Assembly (NCBI RefSeq): GCF_946478835.1
Contig: NZ_CAMLDV010000128.1
Coordinates: forward strand, 1 to 10,097
Reading direction: 5' to 3'
Length of the DNA: 10,097 nt
DNA from: an uncultured Bdellovibrio sp.
GTDB lineage: Bacteria; Bdellovibrionota; Bdellovibrionia; Bdellovibrionales; Bdellovibrionaceae
The translations under genes were made by a program, and so were the position numbers. The notes under the pieces are model-generated. The model worked only from the letters and a program-made list of their open reading frames with translations. It searched no databases and was not told the DNA's origin. This document shows positions 6,923 to 10,097 of this stretch, piece after piece. How positions within the stretch are numbered: the first letter of the stretch is position 1; each line of letters starts with the position of its first letter.

Positions 6923-6938
6923 AAATTCACCTTCTCCT

Positions 6939-8594
6939 TTATAGATACAATTCCGCTGTTGCAGGGGCAATAATATCTAGCAGGTTGTTGAATGTACTTG
7001 CAACTTGCATAGCAACAGAAGGGCCTTCTTTGCTATCCACTTTGTTGATATCCCCATTTGGTTTATAACTTACTACAATTGTTCCAAGACCAGGACGAGT
7101 GACGATGGAAGGTTTTCCATAACGCTCTTCGTATTCAATCTTAACGACTTTCTTTGCATGGTCTGTGATTGTCGCAATACGCCCACGGTTATCGTAAGTC
7201 ATATTGATTTTTTGACCATCACTGTTTTGCGCATAAGTCAGATTGCCTTTGGCATCGTACTTAAATTGCGTGTTCTTCACAGAGACCTTAGCCCCTTTTT
7301 CATTAAAGAACGTGCTTGTCACAGCGCTGACTTTTTTGATTTTTGGATCGTATTCAAAAGCCATGCGGACGTTAGGAGCTGCTTTTACTTTTACAAGTCC
7401 ATCTGGATAGTACTCGTAAGAAACGCGGTCCGCATTACGACGGATAGAAACAGGTTTTCCAAACACGTCATGATAAGTGATATCAGTGACGTTGCCGTTA
7501 ACTGTCGTCATCACTCTTTGCAGGAAGTACTGACCGTCAGCGCGCTGTTGGTGCCAGAATTCGTATTTATTGTCCGCCATCACTTCTTTGCCGCAAGTTT
7601 TCTTCACTGTCGACCAGTAGTGATTTTTTGGATCGTTGGCAGAGAATTCGTATTTATACGACTCTAAGCACTTGTCACGACCTGCAAATGCCGTCACCCA
7701 GTCGTTCTTTTTATCGTACTTAATTGCGATAAAAGTTTTATCTGGCCATGAAGCTTTTGTGAGGTTGTGAAGTTCGTCGTATTCGTAAGTATAAGTTTTC
7801 AACCACGCATTCTTCACAGAAGCAAGGTCATCTAAATTTGCAAACTTATAATCTGCCATCAAACCGTTCGGGCCTGTGATGGATTTAACTTTTTTGTTTT
7901 GATAATACTTAAAGTTCAGACGGCGACCGTTGTTATCCTGAATGGAAGCGATCACGTCTTTGTCGTAATCAAATTTCAAGAAGTTGCCGTTTTTGTCATA
8001 GATATGAGTCAATTTTCCCTGAGGACTAAAGCGTTGAGCGCTGCCGTCTGGAAGATTGCGTGTGTAGTATGTTTTGTTGAAAACAAAGTGTTCAACTTCG
8101 CGACCGTTTGCAAAAAACTTCGTACCTTCTTTAACAGGAACGGAAATTCCGTATTTTGCCGCGAACTCAGAACGAGCACTGTCGTCTTCAAGAAGCTGAG
8201 TTTTCAAATTCGTCAAGTAAGCCTCTGTCAGACCCACTTTCTTTTCAGCTTTCATCTTGGTGATGATTTGAGCAATCGTGTTTTCCACATCTTTGCGTGT
8301 GACTTCGCGAGGAGCAAACGTCACTTCCAAACCGCCACCGCATTCTTTGACTTTGATATTTCCTTCAGCGTTGACTTCCATCGCTGTTTCGAAATCCGAG
8401 CACCATCCGAAACCAAACATACCATTGAAAAGTGAACGGCTGTTGTAAGTGCGCACGATTTTCAAATCGTAACCGCTGCCCGGCACATCCATATCAATCC
8501 ATGTATTGGAGTAGTTGGCATTTTTCATATCAACAAGCGCGTAAGCTTGTGCTGAAAAAAGAAAAGCGAACGCCAAAATTGCCTTCTTCATCAT
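6939..8594 (-). CDS. Exported YD/RHS-repeat protein (Bd0109-like), hit locus
   Basis: A 551-residue protein with a Sec signal peptide (1-19, cleavage AYA|LV). After it comes the N-terminal domain typical of RHS proteins, with DLKIVRTYNSRS followed by FGFGWCSDFE (about 43-69). An alpha-helical insertion spans about 98-150. Many YD-type beta units then run to about 515, for example YDKNGNFLKFDY, YDELHNL, YDAKGNL and YDNRGRI. It has no RHS core (PxxxxDPxG) and no variable toxin end, so it looks like a structural envelope protein rather than a polymorphic toxin. The start at 8594 follows AGGAAGAGGG; an ATG three bases later is equally possible. It begins 31 bp after tadB and ends 16 bp before the Hit-like gene. 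In Bdellovibrio the neighbour of hit, Bd0109, is, as I recall, an RHS-like exported protein reported to interact with Bd0108. Confidence 0.9.
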   Translation of the reverse strand: MMKKAILAFAFLFSAQAYALVDMKNANYSNTWIDMDVPGSGYDLKIVRTYNSRSLFNGMFGFGWCSDFETAMEVNAEGNIKVKECGGGLEVTFAPREVTRKDVENTIAQIITKMKAEKKVGLTEAYLTNLKTQLLEDDSARSEFAAKYGISVPVKEGTKFFANGREVEHFVFNKTYYTRNLPDGSAQRFSPQGKLTHIYDKNGNFLKFDYDKDVIASIQDNNGRRLNFKYYQNKKVKSITGPNGLMADYKFANLDDLASVKNAWLKTYTYEYDELHNLTKASWPDKTFIAIKYDKKNDWVTAFAGRDKCLESYKYEFSANDPKNHYWSTVKKTCGKEVMADNKYEFWHQQRADGQYFLQRVMTTVNGNVTDITYHDVFGKPVSIRRNADRVSYEYYPDGLVKVKAAPNVRMAFEYDPKIKKVSAVTSTFFNEKGAKVSVKNTQFKYDAKGNLTYAQNSDGQKINMTYDNRGRIATITDHAKKVVKIEYEERYGKPSIVTRPGLGTIVVSYKPNGDINKVDSKEGPSVAMQVASTFNNLLDIIAPATAELYL

Positions 8595-8625
8595 TATCGG
8601 TACCCTCTTCCTAGAAACTGACAAA

Positions 8626-9501
8626 CTACACTTTAATGGTAACAAGCTTTTTAATGACTATGCCACCGATTATTTGCAGACCGAGCATCATAAACAACAA
8701 CACTAGACCTAGGGTTGTGTTAAACATTGGTTTGATAAAACCCGGGTCTATCACCATAAAGACGGCCATTAAGATAAACGGAATCATGGTGACGATGATT
8801 CCTTGCATGAGGCCTTGTGCAGTCAGAGCTTGAATTTTTTTCTCTACTTTTTGTCTCTCACGAATGACCGTGACGATAGTCTGGAAAGTCTCTGCCAAGT
8901 TACCGCCGGTCTCTTTTAAAATATTGATCGACGTTACAAACATCTGAACGTCAGGACGGGGAATGCGCTGGCCTAAATCATTCAGTGCACTTTCAAAACT
9001 ATCACCCACTTGCATTTGATAAAGAACTTGTGCGAATTCCTGACTGATAGGATTTCCCATGATCTCTACCACGCGCTTCATGGACTCTTGAGGATTGGAG
9101 CCGGCTTTAATACCGTTGGCCATAATAGTAAGACCATCCACCATTTGATCGACGAATCGTGTGCAACGTTGTTCGTAGGTGAGCTTCACGACAAACAACG
9201 GAAGCTGCCAGCCACCGACCGTGATAGCGGCACCAAAAATAAAACCGATAAGCACACTTGGCCACACAGCCAAGAAAACCAAAGCGCCCATACCGAAACT
9301 CACTAGAAGAATCAGAATGGTGATTTTCTTTTCGTTCACGTCATTCCCCATTAAACGAAGCATGCGAATCACCTCATCACGCTGTCCAAGACTGCGTTTA
9401 TGGAGCCACGCAATTGTTTTGTCAGCCCAAAGGATAACGAAAACAAAAACGCAAATTCCAAAAAGAGGGATTAACACCCATTCGTTAGCAAGAAACTTCA
9501 T
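8626..9501 (-). CDS. tadB: TadB-like Flp/Tad pilus inner-membrane platform protein
   Basis: A 291-residue integral membrane protein of the GspF/TadB family, which forms the inner-membrane platform on which the TadA ATPase drives Flp pilin assembly. Hydrophobic segments are visible at about 10-27, 60-78, 82-104, 232-252 and 262-284. The cytoplasmic T2SSF domain lies between (about 115-230) with the family pattern VDQMVDGLTIMANGIKAG, LKETGGNLAETF and the basic RERQKVEKKIQALTAQG before the fourth segment. The RxKVxxKIxALTAxG pattern is more like TadB than TadC. The ATG is three bases after the tadA stop and has GGGG close upstream, so the pair is translationally coupled. The expected partner tadC is not found downstream; the YD-repeat gene follows instead. 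Confidence 0.92.
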   Translation of the reverse strand: MKFLANEWVLIPLFGICVFVFVILWADKTIAWLHKRSLGQRDEVIRMLRLMGNDVNEKKITILILLVSFGMGALVFLAVWPSVLIGFIFGAAITVGGWQLPLFVVKLTYEQRCTRFVDQMVDGLTIMANGIKAGSNPQESMKRVVEIMGNPISQEFAQVLYQMQVGDSFESALNDLGQRIPRPDVQMFVTSINILKETGGNLAETFQTIVTVIRERQKVEKKIQALTAQGLMQGIIVTMIPFILMAVFMVIDPGFIKPMFNTTLGLVLLFMMLGLQIIGGIVIKKLVTIKV

Positions 9502-9504
9502 GAT

Positions 9505-10097
9505 CTACCCCGACTTTTTCACCGGTGCGACACCTGGCATTTTTGGCAGAGCACCCAATGGAGATTTAGGAGCATTCGCTGCTGGAGCACCTGGAGTTGC
9601 TGTCGCAGGATCATTCGAGAAGATCTCGCGAGGAATCACAACACCTTTGTCGCTCAATTTTTGAATGAAGCTTGGGATTGTACCAGTGGCCTGGAACACG
9701 CCCTGAATTTTTCTATTCTTATCGTAACCGGTTTCTTTAAAGCGGAAAATCTCTGCCAACGTCACAACATCACCTTGCATGCCGGCAACTTCAGTGATGC
9801 TTAAGATCTTACGGCTACCATCTGATAAACGAGAAATCTGAACAATCAAATTCACCGCGCCCGCGATTTGTTCACGGATCGCGCGAATAGGAAGTTCCAT
9901 TCCCGACATCATACAAAGAGTTTCAAGACGGGCAATACACTCACGCGGACTGTTGGCGTGAGTCGTTGTCATGGAGCCATCGTGACCTGTATTCATGGCT
10001 TGAAGCATGTCGAGCGCGGCACCGTCACGGCACTCACCGACGATGATACGGTCAGGACGCATACGCAGGGCATTCTTGATCAAATCACGAATGGTGA
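9505..10097 (-). CDS. tadA: TadA/CpaF secretion ATPase, C-terminal part; 5' end outside the window
   Basis: Hexameric cytoplasmic ATPase that powers Tad/Flp pilus assembly. The frame is open to the window edge, so the visible 196 codons are the C-terminal part of a protein usually 400-500 residues long. Seen: [21 protein letters not shown] with the Walker B region, the CpaF signature [15 protein letters not shown], the His box TTTHANSP, and [14 protein letters not shown] with the conserved arginine. The Walker A motif lies outside. After the usual end of the domain (about PREIF) comes an unusual tail of about 35 residues rich in Pro and Ala ([16 protein letters not shown], then [14 protein letters not shown]). 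It is followed three bases later by tadB. Confidence 0.97.
   Translation of the reverse strand, partial: TIRDLIKNALRMRPDRIIVGECRDGAALDMLQAMNTGHDGSMTTTHANSPRECIARLETLCMMSGMELPIRAIREQIAGAVNLIVQISRLSDGSRKILSITEVAGMQGDVVTLAEIFRFKETGYDKNRKIQGVFQATGTIPSFIQKLSDKGVVIPREIFSNDPATATPGAPAANAPKSPLGALPKMPGVAPVKKSG

Noticed and set aside
6580..6924. 114-codon + strand open frame covering the hit gene
   Set aside because: It starts inside the terminator hairpin, has no ribosome site and exactly shadows a minus-strand gene with signal peptide and strong ribosome site.
6923..6970. Upstream start for the Hit-like protein
   Set aside because: It would place 16 polar residues before the signal peptide and overlap the YD gene, while the ribosome site and signal peptide both favour 6922.
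7005..8435. Long + strand open frames (7005-7667 and 7899-8435) opposite the YD-repeat gene
   Set aside because: They have no ribosome site, their translations are rich in Phe, Val, Arg and His as expected from the complement of a Lys/Asp/Tyr-rich gene, and the minus-strand gene has clear domain content.
6939..8594. Polymorphic RHS toxin with immunity gene
   Set aside because: No RHS core motif, no variable toxin domain after it, and the next gene encodes an exported peptide rather than a cytoplasmic immunity protein.
8595..8645. Upstream start for the YD-repeat protein
   Set aside because: It would overlap the tadB end and put 17 residues before the signal peptide; the AGGAAGAGGG site favours 8594.
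9179..9664. 161-codon + strand open frame across tadB and tadA
   Set aside because: It is antisense to two genes with unmistakable family motifs and has no start signals.
1..10097. CRISPR array, insertion sequence, tRNA or prophage genes
   Set aside because: No regularly spaced repeats, no transposase or integrase reading frame, no cloverleaf and no phage structural genes were seen.

Overview
The window looks like chromosomal DNA of a predatory deltaproteobacterium of the Bdellovibrio type. The argument is synteny and gene content. A groEL 3' end lies on one side, and tad (Flp) pilus genes lie on the other. Directly downstream of the tad genes sit a secreted YD/RHS-repeat protein and a tiny secreted protein. 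That order matches what I recall of the host-interaction (hit) locus of Bdellovibrio bacteriovorus (Bd0109 and Bd0108). The species cannot be fixed from sequence reading alone.

Left part (1-2709, + strand): the last 336 codons of a GroEL chaperonin end in the usual Gly/Met tail and are closed by a strong rho-independent terminator. A small alpha/beta-hydrolase-like protein and a classical short-chain dehydrogenase follow, probably as a two-gene unit.

Middle part (2706-6222): a signal-peptide-bearing, C-terminally barrel-like envelope protein on the minus strand converges on the dehydrogenase, and their stop codons overlap. It is divergent, across 77 bp, from a second envelope protein with a charged coiled-coil linker and a putative outer-membrane barrel. 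Next on the + strand come a single-domain CheY-like response regulator and an overlapping small membrane protein.

Right part (6243-10097, minus strand): reading in the direction of transcription, a partial TadA/CpaF secretion ATPase and TadB are separated by 3 bp. After a further 31 bp comes the YD-repeat exported protein, then after 16 bp the small secreted Hit-like protein with a CPEC motif. A bidirectional terminator closes this unit. A separate small secreted protein with a very good ribosome binding site lies beyond it.

The spacing suggests that the pilus motor genes and the hit genes are at least partly co-transcribed and translationally coupled. This fits published work, as I recall it, that links Bd0108/Bd0109 to pilus state and to the switch to prey-independent growth. 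The most interesting part is 6567-8594: the hit gene carries two pairs of in-frame direct repeats that could support in-frame deletions, and the YD protein occupies the place where tadC is usually found. No tRNA, rRNA, insertion sequence or CRISPR array was seen. No gene-free stretch exceeds about 190 bp.
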